Assembly: GCA_010671965.1 (NCBI GenBank)
Contig: JAAHIC010000104.1
Span: 1-9,845, forward strand
DNA length: 9,845 nucleotides
Direction of reading: 5' to 3'
Source of the DNA: Leptolyngbya sp. SIO4C5
GTDB taxonomy: Bacteria > Cyanobacteriota > Cyanobacteriia > Phormidesmidales > Phormidesmidaceae
This document shows positions 1-6,304 of this stretch, piece by piece; positions within the stretch are counted from its first letter, which is position 1, and each line of letters begins with the position of its first letter. Position numbers and translations under genes: made by a program. The notes under the pieces were generated by a model. That model had not been told where the DNA came from, made no database searches, and was given only the letters and a program-made list of their open reading frames with translations.

Positions 1-117
1 TCGCTGTTGCGTTCGATTACTATCAATTTGCTCCGACTGAATGGGTTCAAGTCGGTCACGGCCGCTCTACGGGAGCTTGCCAACCAAGTTGAGAAGATTT
101 TTCGTTTCCTACAATGA
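1..117 (+). pseudogene. 3' end of a probable DDE transposase (ISAs1/IS4-like), cut by the window edge
   Basis: Frame 1 is open from the first base and ends in TGA at 115-117, giving 38 residues that include LLRSITINLLRLNGF and end in KIFRFLQ. The pattern (a basic start, a hydrophobic 'ITINLLRLNG' helix, then a weakly conserved helical tail) resembles the C-termini of ISAs1-type and related DDE transposases, for example the 'RHMAINIL' region of H-repeat proteins. The catalytic region would lie left of the window, so the family cannot be confirmed and the element could be intact. A window starting inside a transposase is what a contig broken at a repeated insertion sequence would give. I saw no clear terminal inverted repeat just downstream. 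Recognition rests on residue pattern alone. Confidence 0.45.
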
Positions 118-311
118 ATCAACCCTGGGGAAAGGAGTCAGCGAATAGCGTTAAGAAATTAGATCTCAACATTCAGCACTTGATTTTTCCTCACCCTAGT
201 GGCGCTGTCAATGGAACTTGGAAAAAGTTGATGAATCAATCTCCTACCCACGAAAATAAATTGGCATACTGGAGTTCTGAGATCTCAAAGGTGTTACCTA
301 AAAGTATCTGA
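114..311 (+). CDS. Doubtful 65-residue ORF of unknown function after the transposase end
   Basis: The ATG at 114 overlaps the TGA of the transposase fragment (ATGA), and the frame runs to TGA at 309-311. There is no convincing ribosome binding site. Base composition is AT-richer than the core genes. The product has no signal peptide or membrane segment. It contains a short HPSG...W stretch (about residues 27-36), loosely reminiscent of a C-terminal loop in uracil-DNA-glycosylase-fold proteins. If that likeness were real, this would be the tail of a gene whose front was lost at the insertion-sequence boundary; I cannot verify it. It may equally be a chance ORF. Confidence 0.2.
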   Translation: MNQPWGKESANSVKKLDLNIQHLIFPHPSGAVNGTWKKLMNQSPTHENKLAYWSSEISKVLPKSI

Positions 312-349
312 TGAGTTTAGCCTAAGTATTAATAATCGCATTCTAAATC

Positions 350-655
350 ATGAACGATAAAGAAATTATTTCTGAATTCATACAAGTCCAAAAAGACAAT
401 GATGGAATTCAGCTCCTTGTTCGCGGTATATCCTGGCCACATCCTCATGAACCCGTATCTAGTTGGACAGTAGCCTCTGTACTCCCGCAAACCTTCTCAT
501 CTCAGGAATTGGATTCCAAAATTCAGGAGATTTTAGATAATGAGCAGTACTTTAAAGTTTGCCAGGAATGTGGGAAGCGGAAACCCCGTGGTTGGATGCA
601 TAATGATGGTATCTGCCAAAGTTGTGCCGAGAATAATCACGGCGTTGTCTACTAA
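350..655 (+). CDS. Small conserved hypothetical protein with a C-terminal zinc-ribbon-like motif
   Basis: The product has 101 residues. The N-terminal two thirds (1-65) is a mixed hydrophilic domain with no recognised family. The C-terminal third carries C71-x2-C74 and C89-x2-C92 separated by 14 residues, in the context CQECGKRKPRGWM and CQSCAENNHGVVY. Two CxxC knuckles at this spacing are typical of a structural zinc site. I recall short bacterial proteins with the same KxPxGWMH...IC..CAE.NHGVVY ending, but they have no function I can name. There is no signal peptide, so it is probably cytoplasmic. No clear Shine-Dalgarno precedes the ATG at 350. The gene lies 27 bases before the toxin-antitoxin pair on the same strand, so it could be co-transcribed with it, though nothing shows a functional link. 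Confidence 0.7.
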   Translation: MNDKEIISEFIQVQKDNDGIQLLVRGISWPHPHEPVSSWTVASVLPQTFSSQELDSKIQEILDNEQYFKVCQECGKRKPRGWMHNDGICQSCAENNHGVVY

Positions 656-682
656 ACGCAAGATATAGGAGAGCTGAGTGTT

Positions 683-943
683 ATGACTATCTCCTTGGAT
701 TTACCAGTAGAGCTAGAGAATGAGCTTTCTGCTGAGGCTTCTCAACTTAAATTGCCTTTAGCAGAGTATATTCTTCGCGTTCTCTCCTTTCGCCCTTTTC
801 TGCAAAATCCTCCCAAAACAGGCGTGGAGCTAGTTGCCTACTGGGAAAGCGTCGGGGTTATCAACTCTCGGCCTGATATTACTGACAGCCAGGAGTACGC
901 CCGCCGGTTGCGTGACCAAACTGAACATCGTGAGCGGGCTTAG
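683..943 (+). CDS. Antitoxin of a VapBC-type toxin-antitoxin module
   Basis: The product has 86 residues. The N-terminus (a strand, MTISLDLP, then two helices to about residue 35) fits a ribbon-helix-helix-like DNA-binding domain. The C-terminal half is polar and charged, as expected for the intrinsically disordered toxin-binding tail of such antitoxins. Identification depends strongly on position: the stop is 7 bases before a PIN-domain toxin gene. AGGAGAG at 667-673 is a good ribosome binding site 9 bases before the ATG at 683. Family knowledge: the antitoxin would bind and inhibit the toxin nuclease, and the pair would repress its own promoter. The exact antitoxin subfamily is uncertain. 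Confidence 0.7.
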   Translation: MTISLDLPVELENELSAEASQLKLPLAEYILRVLSFRPFLQNPPKTGVELVAYWESVGVINSRPDITDSQEYARRLRDQTEHRERA

Positions 944-950
944 GTAGCGA

Positions 951-1331
951 ATGTACCTGGTTGATACCGATGTCATAATCGACATTCAGCGGGGGTATGC
1001 GCCAGCACTGGCTTGGTTTGCCTCTGTCCCAGCGCTGCCGAGCATCCCAGGCTTTGTGGTGATGGAATTAATTCAGGACGCTCAGAACAAACAGCAGGTG
1101 CGGAAAGTCTTACAGCTTGTAGCGCCTTTGACCATCATTTGGCCGACCGAAACTGACTGTGCTCGGGCTTTGTCTGATTTCACCGCTTATCATCTGTCTC
1201 ATAAGGTTGGTTTGATTGATGCCTTGATTGCGGCCTGTGCTGTTGGGCGTAGCGCAACCCTCTGTACTTTCAACGTAAAGCACTACCAAGTCATCTCAGG
1301 CTTGAGCCTGGATCAACCCTACAGTCGCTAA
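951..1331 (+). CDS. vapC: VapC-type PIN-domain ribonuclease toxin
   Basis: The product has 126 residues, the usual size of a single PIN domain. Acidic and polar residues that should bind the catalytic metal are visible: D5 in LVDTDVIID (with D7 and D11 nearby), E39 in the VVMEL helix, D90 in GLIDALIAA, and the TFNVKHY segment near residues 106-112 where the last conserved N/D normally sits. The site looks intact. Family knowledge: VapC toxins are Mg-dependent endoribonucleases, commonly cutting tRNA or rRNA, and are neutralised by the antitoxin encoded just upstream. The ATG at 951 follows the antitoxin stop by 7 bases, so the two are one operon. The stop lies 5 bases before an attC-like palindrome (1336-1421), which is the spacing of a gene cassette. 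Confidence 0.88.
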   Translation: MYLVDTDVIIDIQRGYAPALAWFASVPALPSIPGFVVMELIQDAQNKQQVRKVLQLVAPLTIIWPTETDCARALSDFTAYHLSHKVGLIDALIAACAVGRSATLCTFNVKHYQVISGLSLDQPYSR

Positions 1332-1335
1332 AGCC

Positions 1336-1421
1336 GCCTAACACCTCGTTGGTGCGGACGGTATAGAGGTTATCGGTGGGTGTTCGAGGTCGTCTGCCGC
1401 CGCACAACTTCACCGTTAGCT
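1336..1421 (+). other. attC-like recombination site (integron cassette end) after vapC
   Basis: Outer boxes are GCCTAAC at 1336-1342, a perfect fit to RYYYAAC, and GTTAGCT at 1415-1421, one mismatch from GTTRRRY. Inner boxes are GTTGGTGCGG (1348-1357) and CCGCACAAC (1400-1408). They pair over 9 bp with a single unpaired G at 1351 or 1352 on the left arm, matching the rule that L'' carries one extra base relative to L'. Spacers of 5 and 6 bases separate outer and inner boxes, and 42 bases form the variable end. The left inner box continues as GACGG, with CGTC at 1391-1394 opposite. Orientation relative to vapC (gene first, then RYYYAAC...GTTRRRY) is that of a cassette. No second site or integrase is seen, so function is unproven. 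Confidence 0.55.
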
Positions 1422-1489
1422 GGCTGTTTAGTCGTGTTGGCTGTAGCTTGAATGTGGTCTGTGGGACGAATAGGACTTAGGTTGGTTTT

Positions 1490-1515
1490 ATAAGAATTGC
1501 ATGTTGCAATCTTAT
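1490..1515. terminator. Hairpin, possible weak terminator
   Basis: ATAAG (1490-1494) pairs with CTTAT (1511-1515), and ATTGCA (1496-1501) pairs with TGCAAT (1505-1510). One A is bulged on the left arm and the loop is TGT. The hairpin overlaps the stop codon of the minus-strand remnant and lies about 160 bases after vapC. It is followed on neither strand by a long T-run, so it is not a classical intrinsic terminator. It could end transcription weakly or be a small dispersed palindrome. Confidence 0.3.
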
Positions 1516-1691
1516 TTCAGATAATCGCTCAGCTTAGTCGCTTCGTGTCCGATCGTAAATTCGCCAACAAGCGCATAGTAGACTATGCAAGCGCGTATCA
1601 TTGCCTCAAGTGGTGCAAAGCCAACTTGTAAAAATAAGCCTTTCGTATAGTCCAAACGGCATTGATCGACTTGAGCGAGAACAGCCGTCAT
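1512..1691 (-). pseudogene. Possible C-terminal remnant of a TetR/AcrR-type regulator
   Basis: On the minus strand the frame from about 1691 to the TAA at 1512-1514 gives about 59 residues. They include YTKGLFLQVGFAPLEAMIRA and VYYALVGEFTIG. The pattern 'GFAPLEA..RA..VYYALVGEF' resembles the last helices of TetR-family proteins, which form the dimer interface. The N-terminal helix-turn-helix is missing: upstream the frame enters the 9-bp tandem repeat and becomes a meaningless GEI repeat. If the likeness holds, this is the 3' end of a regulator gene whose front was deleted or replaced. The likeness is from memory of the family pattern, and a chance ORF is possible. Confidence 0.35.
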
Positions 1692-1710
1692 TTTGGAAGC
1701 GCTTGCTGTC

Positions 1711-1790
1711 TCCTCCCCTATCTCCCCTATCTCCCCTATCTCCCCTATCTCCCCCCCCTCTCCTATCTCCCTCATCTCCCCTATCCTCCA
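1711..1790. repeat. Short tandem repeat, 9-bp unit TCTCCCCTA
   Basis: Three consecutive exact units start at 1721, 1730 and 1739, and a fourth exact unit starts at 1775. Imperfect units surround them (1711-1720, 1748-1760, 1761-1774). A run of eight C lies at 1751-1758. One strand is entirely pyrimidine apart from the A in each unit. This resembles the short tandemly repeated repetitive (STRR) sequences of filamentous cyanobacteria. The 9-bp period keeps any frame open, which creates spurious ORFs on both strands. The array ends about 58 bases before the phoH start, so it sits in the promoter or leader region of that gene. Confidence 0.85.
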
Positions 1791-1848
1791 GCCCGCTCCC
1801 TGTTGTAGGATACAAATTTACTCATCGTTCGCCCCGTCTGCTGTCAGC

Positions 1849-3174
1849 ATGAAAAAAACCTTCGTTCTGGACACCAATGTTCTTTTGCATGAGCCAGATG
1901 CAATGTTGGGATTTCAGGACAACGATGTGGTGCTACCAATCACCATCATTGAAGAACTCGATCGCTTCAAAAAGCGAATGGAAGAAACCGGGCGCAATGC
2001 CCGCCAAGCTTCGCGGATGCTGGACGATCTGAGAAAGCGAGGCAGCTTGACCCAGGGCATTTCCCTAGATTCGGGCGGAACGCTGCGGGTGGCGCTGTGT
2101 CACCGGGAAACGCTGCTGAAGCTGCCGCCGGAACTGGAAGGCGATAGCGACGATAACGCCATTTTAGCCGTAGCCCTAGAGCTGAAGCATCACTGTGACT
2201 GTCCGGTGGTGCTGGTGAGCAAAGACACTAATCTGCGCATTAAGGCCGACACCTTGGGGCTGATTGCAGAAGACTATACGACTGACAAAATTGACGTTTC
2301 TGACTTTTACACGGGCATTGTCGAGGCGACAGTAGAGGCGGCGGCGATTGATGAACTGCAGCAAATTGGCGTTACGGAGCTAGCGCAGCCGGTGGCCCCC
2401 AATCAGGCGGTAGTGCTGACTGACAGAGCAGATCCGTCTCATACAGCCCTGGCAACGGTAGAGCCTACCAGCCATAAGGTGATTCCGCTAGCTAAACTGC
2501 CCAAAGTCGGCGTGTCGCGGATTCAGCCCCGCAACCGCGAACAGCAGTTTGCCCTCAATCTATTGCTGAATGACAACGTGCCGTTAGTGACGCTGGTGGG
2601 CAAAGCCGGGACGGGCAAAACCCTGCTGGCGATCGCCGCTGGGCTGCAAAAGGTAGCCGATGACGGTTTGTACAGCCGTCTGCTGATTGCCCGACCGATT
2701 GTGCCGATGGGCAAGGATCTGGGCTATTTGCCTGGCGACGTGGGAGAAAAGCTGACGCCCTGGATGCAGCCCCTCTACGACAATTTTGACCTGATTTTTG
2801 GTACGCAAGTGACGAGCGATCGCCCCAGCTACTGGCGGCGGGGACACGAAGAACTGATTGAGCGGGGGCTGCTGCAGATTGAACCGCTAACCTACATTCG
2901 TGGGCGCACTTTGCCCCAGCAGTTTTTTATCGTAGACGAGGCCCAGAATCTAACCCCTCACGAAGTCAAGACAATTCTGACGCGGGCCGGGGAAGGCACC
3001 AAGATAGTGCTGACAGGCGATGTTAATCAGATTGACAATCCCTACGTGGATGCGGCCAGCAACGGTCTCAGCTACGTAGTTGAGCGCTTCAAGTCCGAGC
3101 CGCTAGCCGGACACATTCTGCTGCAGCGGGGCGAGCGATCGCCCTTAGCCGATCGGGCCTCAATTTTGCTTTAG
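1849..3174 (+). CDS. phoH: PIN-PhoH protein (PhoH2-type: PIN nuclease domain fused to PhoH ATPase)
   Basis: The product has 441 residues. Residues 1-150 are a PIN domain, with D8 in VLDTN, E35/E36 before LDRFKK, D101/D102 in [10 protein letters not shown] and D126 in VSKDTNLR. A linker (about 160-215) leads to the PhoH P-loop domain, with Walker A GKAGTGKT at 251-258, [15 protein letters not shown] near 283, Walker B FFIVDEAQ at 359-366 (D363, E364) and a sensor KIVLTGD at 385-391. Family knowledge: such fusions couple ATP-dependent RNA unwinding to ribonuclease activity. The physiological role in cyanobacteria is not settled. I chose the ATG at 1849 because the PIN domain starts there. The frame is open back to 1693, but only through the tandem repeat, giving an ISP-repeat extension that is surely artefactual. 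No clear ribosome binding site is seen. The gene overlaps ctaA tail-to-tail. Confidence 0.93.
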   Translation: MKKTFVLDTNVLLHEPDAMLGFQDNDVVLPITIIEELDRFKKRMEETGRNARQASRMLDDLRKRGSLTQGISLDSGGTLRVALCHRETLLKLPPELEGDSDDNAILAVALELKHHCDCPVVLVSKDTNLRIKADTLGLIAEDYTTDKIDVSDFYTGIVEATVEAAAIDELQQIGVTELAQPVAPNQAVVLTDRADPSHTALATVEPTSHKVIPLAKLPKVGVSRIQPRNREQQFALNLLLNDNVPLVTLVGKAGTGKTLLAIAAGLQKVADDGLYSRLLIARPIVPMGKDLGYLPGDVGEKLTPWMQPLYDNFDLIFGTQVTSDRPSYWRRGHEELIERGLLQIEPLTYIRGRTLPQQFFIVDEAQNLTPHEVKTILTRAGEGTKIVLTGDVNQIDNPYVDAASNGLSYVVERFKSEPLAGHILLQRGERSPLADRASILL

Positions 3175-5567
3175 TCCGGCTGAAACTGCCAGCGCAGCAG
3201 CAGCGAATTGAGCACAACGCTGACAGAGCTAAAGGCCATTAGTCCGCCTGCCACGGCTGGGCTAAGACTGACGCCGTAGGCGGGCAGCAGAAGGCCAGCG
3301 GCCAGGGGAATGCCCACCAGATTGTAGGTGAAGGCCCAGCCCAGGTTCTGACGAATTTTGTTAAAGGTGGCGCGGCTGAGGCGAATCGCTTCTAAAACAT
3401 CGCTGAGGCGATCGCGCATGAGCACAATATCTGCTGCCTCCATCGCGGCGTCGGTGCCAGAGGTGAGGGCAATGCCGACATCAGCTCGCGCCAGAGCGGG
3501 GGCGTCGTTGATGCCATCGCCGACAATGGCAATGGTGCGTCCTTGACCTTGCAGATTGGCGATCGCCTCCACTTTGCCTGCTGGGGTCATCTCGGCTAAC
3601 ACGCAGTCGGCGCTAATGTTTAGAGTCTGGGCGATCGCCTCAGCCGCCGCTGGCTGATCGCCAGTGAGAATTTGAATTTCCAGGCCGAGCTGCTGTAGCT
3701 GGGCTAGGGTTGTGGCGGCTTCCGGGCGGAGCTGATCGGCAGCGGCCAGCAGTCCGGCAAGCTGCCCCGCCACAGCTACATAGACCACCGTTTTGCCCTG
3801 CTGCAACAGCGCAGCAGCGCGATCGCGGGCCGTCTCTACCGCAATACTGTGCTGCTCTAGCCAAGCAGCATTGCCGACTAAAACGGTTTGGGCCTTACCC
3901 TGCCAGGTGACAGTGGCCGCAATGCCAGCCCCGGCTGCCGTCTGAAAATCCTCGGCGGCTAAGCTCTCTAACGCTAGTTTCTGGGCCTGTCGTTCAATCG
4001 CGATCGCCAGCGGATGCCGCGTTCCCTGCTCGACGGCGGCGGCTAGCTGCAGCAGTACATCAGGATCTAAATTAGGCTGCAATGGCAAGCAGTCAGTAAT
4101 GTCAGGCTGCCCCTGGGTGAGCGTTCCGGTTTTATCAAACACCAGCGTATCTAAGCGATGCACCCTTTCTAAAACATCGCCGCCGCGAATCAGCAGGCCG
4201 CACTCAGCCCCAATGCCGGAGCCTACCAGAATAGCCGTCGGCGTCGCGAGGCCCAGAGCACAGGGACAGGCAACGACCAGCACCGCGATCGCCAGCTTGA
4301 GGCTAATCAGCAGCGCTGAAGGCTCGCCCATTGCGGCGTGCCCCATATGGGCTTGGCCCAGCACGGCTGGCATCACCTCCGGCCAGAGCGGTAGCCCAAT
4401 GAAGTACCAGAACAGAAAGGTCAGCGTTGCGAGGGTCAGGACGCCGTAGGTAAAGTAGCCAGAAATGACATCAGCCAGCCCTTGAATCGGCGCTTTGCGG
4501 GTCTGGGCCGTTTCCACCAGGTCAATCATGCGGGCTAGCACCGTGTTTTGCCCGGTTTCGCTCACCTGCAAGACAATGGCCCCGGTCTGGTTGAGGGTGC
4601 CCGCGATTGCTTTGTCGCCCGGCTGCTTCAACACTGGCAGCGATTCGCCAGTCAGCATTGACTCATCTATGGTGGTTTGTCCCGTTTCCAAGATGCCGTC
4701 TACCGGAATTTTTTCACCCGGTAGCACCTGCAGCCAGTCCCCAGCCTGCACCTGTCCCGCCGGAATTTCTACACCTCGCTGCTCGGCTACAGCCGCCTCT
4801 GGATTGGGCACCAAGCGGGCAACCTGAGGCTGAAGGGCAATCAATGACTGCAGCGAATCAGCGGCCCGATAACGCGCTCTTTGCTCTAGGGTTCGTCCCA
4901 GCAGAATGAAGCTCAGCAGCATGACCGGCTCGTCAAAGAAGCACTCCCAGCCTAGCTGCGGCCACAGGAGAGCAATCAGGCTAGTGACATAGGCGCTCAC
5001 TGTTCCTAGCCCCACTAGGGTATTCATGTTAGGAGCGCCGTGGCGCAGTCCTTGCCAGCCGTCAACCAGCAGCGATCGCCCCGGTAGAGCTAGGGCCAGC
5101 GTCGCCAATCCGGCATGAAACCAGATATGGCTCAGCACCGGAATCACGACATCAAAGTGTCTCAGATGTCCCAGCGTGGACAGGGCGAGCAGGACACCGG
5201 CGATCGCGAGCTGCTGAAGCTGCTGCCGATTTTCCTGCTGCTTACGGGCGGCCCATGCTTGAGCCCGGTCGGATTCGGCAATGGCGCTATCGTCACCGCG
5301 CGGCTGGCTGGGAAATCCGGCCTCGGTAATCTGCCGGGCTATCGTCTGCGGATCAGCTTGCCCAGCCTGGCAGTCAACCGCGGCTACCTCAGTGACTAAG
5401 TTTACGGTGGCTGAGATCACGCCTTCACACTGCAGCAGCTTTTGTTCTACCACGCGCACGCAGCCAGCACATTTCATGCCGCTGACATCGAGCACGATAG
5501 TTTCAGTAGCAGAGGCAGGCGCGATCGCTTTGTTCGGGTCAGCCGGACGGCTAGCGGTTGAAGTCAC
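3171..5567 (-). CDS. ctaA: Copper-transporting P1B-type ATPase, CtaA-like
   Basis: The product has 798 residues. Order: HMA metal-binding domain (about 22-88) with GMKCAGC at 30-36; about eight membrane segments; actuator TGES at 307-310; CPC at 434-436 in the sixth segment; phosphorylation DKTGT at 478-482; HP at 518-519; TGDQP at 635-639; GDGINDAP at 683-690; Y748-N749 in the seventh segment; and M777xxSS in the eighth. CPC with YN and MxxSS is the Cu(I)-ATPase (P1B-1) signature. [10 protein letters not shown] and the [10 protein letters not shown] stretch match my memory of cyanobacterial CtaA rather than PacS. In model cyanobacteria CtaA feeds copper toward Atx1 and the thylakoid ATPase PacS, for plastocyanin and cytochrome oxidase. 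The start is GTG at 5567; no upstream in-frame ATG, GTG or TTG lies nearby and the ribosome binding site is weak. A Met/His-rich loop lies at 405-415. Confidence 0.93.
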   Translation of the reverse strand: MTSTASRPADPNKAIAPASATETIVLDVSGMKCAGCVRVVEQKLLQCEGVISATVNLVTEVAAVDCQAGQADPQTIARQITEAGFPSQPRGDDSAIAESDRAQAWAARKQQENRQQLQQLAIAGVLLALSTLGHLRHFDVVIPVLSHIWFHAGLATLALALPGRSLLVDGWQGLRHGAPNMNTLVGLGTVSAYVTSLIALLWPQLGWECFFDEPVMLLSFILLGRTLEQRARYRAADSLQSLIALQPQVARLVPNPEAAVAEQRGVEIPAGQVQAGDWLQVLPGEKIPVDGILETGQTTIDESMLTGESLPVLKQPGDKAIAGTLNQTGAIVLQVSETGQNTVLARMIDLVETAQTRKAPIQGLADVISGYFTYGVLTLATLTFLFWYFIGLPLWPEVMPAVLGQAHMGHAAMGEPSALLISLKLAIAVLVVACPCALGLATPTAILVGSGIGAECGLLIRGGDVLERVHRLDTLVFDKTGTLTQGQPDITDCLPLQPNLDPDVLLQLAAAVEQGTRHPLAIAIERQAQKLALESLAAEDFQTAAGAGIAATVTWQGKAQTVLVGNAAWLEQHSIAVETARDRAAALLQQGKTVVYVAVAGQLAGLLAAADQLRPEAATTLAQLQQLGLEIQILTGDQPAAAEAIAQTLNISADCVLAEMTPAGKVEAIANLQGQGRTIAIVGDGINDAPALARADVGIALTSGTDAAMEAADIVLMRDRLSDVLEAIRLSRATFNKIRQNLGWAFTYNLVGIPLAAGLLLPAYGVSLSPAVAGGLMAFSSVSVVLNSLLLRWQFQPD

Positions 5568-5689
5568 AGACAGGCAGCCTAATCTAAATGAGCAATACAG
5601 AGTCTCCTATCTATTTTGATAGAAATATCGCTTTTAACTCAAATAGGGGCAGCAATATCTGCAGATTTCTGATTTGCTCAATGTCTAGA
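5568..5689. promoter_or_regulatory. ctaA upstream region with two short dyads
   Basis: These 122 bases separate the ctaA start from the secreted-protein gene upstream on the same strand. CTATC (5607-5611) and GATAG (5618-5622) form an inverted repeat around TATTTT, 40 to 55 bases before the ctaA GTG. ATCTGCAGAT (5657-5666) is a perfect 10-bp palindrome. Either could be an operator, for example for metal-responsive control. I could not place a convincing -35/-10 pair, and no strong terminator ends the upstream gene. Some read-through from the tyrS gene set into ctaA is therefore possible. Confidence 0.25.
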
Positions 5690-6304
5690 CTAAAAAGCTG
5701 ATTCAGTTTCAATCGGCTTAATCGCCTGGGCTCGACAGTCCCTGAGCCAAAGCTGGACGGCGCGGCCAATGGCCCCATAGGTGCTGTCAATTGGCGGCGT
5801 CAGCACGCGGCCTAAATTGGGATAATCTCCCTGCCGCGAAAGCATGAAGGCCAGCCGCCAGTCGTTGCCTTCTGCGTGGCTGCGGGTGAGAAATAGCCAG
5901 TGGTAGTGCTGCAGCTCGACGGCCCTTAGATCGACGTATTGGCGCTCTAAAGTCGTGAAGAAGATTTGATAAACCAGATCCTCAGTATCAGCGTCAAAGG
6001 TATAAGTCCAGCGATCGAGATCTAGCGGCTGAAACTCTGGCTGGCTAGTGATTAAAACCGTTGTCGGTCGCTGAATTTCGCGGAAAGGGCCAGAGCTACG
6101 CTGAATCACCCGGTTGCTGTAGCTGGGTAAGTCCCGCAGCAGCCCCGCGACCACGGTTTCTAACTGAGCAGGACAGGCTACCTGAGGCCGCAGCGGGGTT
6201 GAGACTGCTTCATCTGCTACAGCGGGAGCAGCCCAGCTAAGCAGCAGATGCGTGCTGGCGATCGCACCCGCTAGCGCCAATCTCTTGAAGCGCGCGCCTG
6301 ACAT
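5690..6304 (-). CDS. Conserved hypothetical secreted or periplasmic protein
   Basis: The product has 204 residues. A typical Sec signal peptide is visible: basic start (RFKR), hydrophobic core (about 9-27), and AVA-DE giving likely cleavage after residue 30. The mature part has only two cysteines, C44 and C190, near its two ends, which could form a disulfide in the periplasm or thylakoid lumen. The middle is rich in aromatic residues (RWTYTF, YHWLFLT). No catalytic motif or known domain is recognised. It looks like a protein family confined to cyanobacteria, but I cannot name it. The ATG at 6304 directly abuts the pyrF stop (TAGATG), so translation is probably coupled and the gene lies in the tyrS-pyrF transcription unit. 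Nothing in the sequence ties its function to pyrimidine synthesis. Confidence 0.8.
   Translation of the reverse strand: MSGARFKRLALAGAIASTHLLLSWAAPAVADEAVSTPLRPQVACPAQLETVVAGLLRDLPSYSNRVIQRSSGPFREIQRPTTVLITSQPEFQPLDLDRWTYTFDADTEDLVYQIFFTTLERQYVDLRAVELQHYHWLFLTRSHAEGNDWRLAFMLSRQGDYPNLGRVLTPPIDSTYGAIGRAVQLWLRDCRAQAIKPIETESAF

Larger units (their letters stand above)
1332..1848. other. 517-base stretch without an intact gene, between vapC and phoH
   Basis: In order it holds the attC-like palindrome (1336-1421), about 70 bases with nothing I recognise (1422-1489), a hairpin (1490-1515), a minus-strand remnant resembling the C-terminus of a TetR-type regulator (1512-1691), the 9-bp tandem repeat (1711-1790), and a short leader before phoH (1791-1848). 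I see no tRNA or other RNA gene. The mixture of a recombination-like site, a gene remnant and a low-complexity repeat suggests a rearranged border between acquired and core DNA. Confidence 0.6.

Noticed and set aside
3..92. Second open frame at the left edge (frame 3, about 29 codons to a TGA)
   Set aside because: It has no recognisable pattern, while frame 1 over the same bases resembles a transposase C-terminus and is open to 117.
1336..1515. CRISPR array or tRNA gene in the palindromic stretch after vapC
   Set aside because: There is a single long imperfect palindrome and one short hairpin, with no repeated spacer pattern and no tRNA cloverleaf or TTCRA arm.
1693..1848. N-terminal extension of phoH starting at the ATG at 1693
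   Set aside because: It consists of ISP repeats read from the 9-bp tandem repeat followed by non-conserved residues. The PIN domain begins cleanly at the ATG at 1849.
1601..1852. Plus- and minus-strand ORFs through the TCTCCCCTA repeat (proline/serine-rich and glycine/aspartate-rich)
   Set aside because: They stay open only because the repeat period is a multiple of three and lacks stops. No start signal or domain is present.
3358..5619. Plus-strand ORFs opposite ctaA (for example 4099-4449 and 4495-4827)
   Set aside because: They are shadows of a well-supported ATPase gene in GC-rich DNA; none carries a domain or ribosome binding site.
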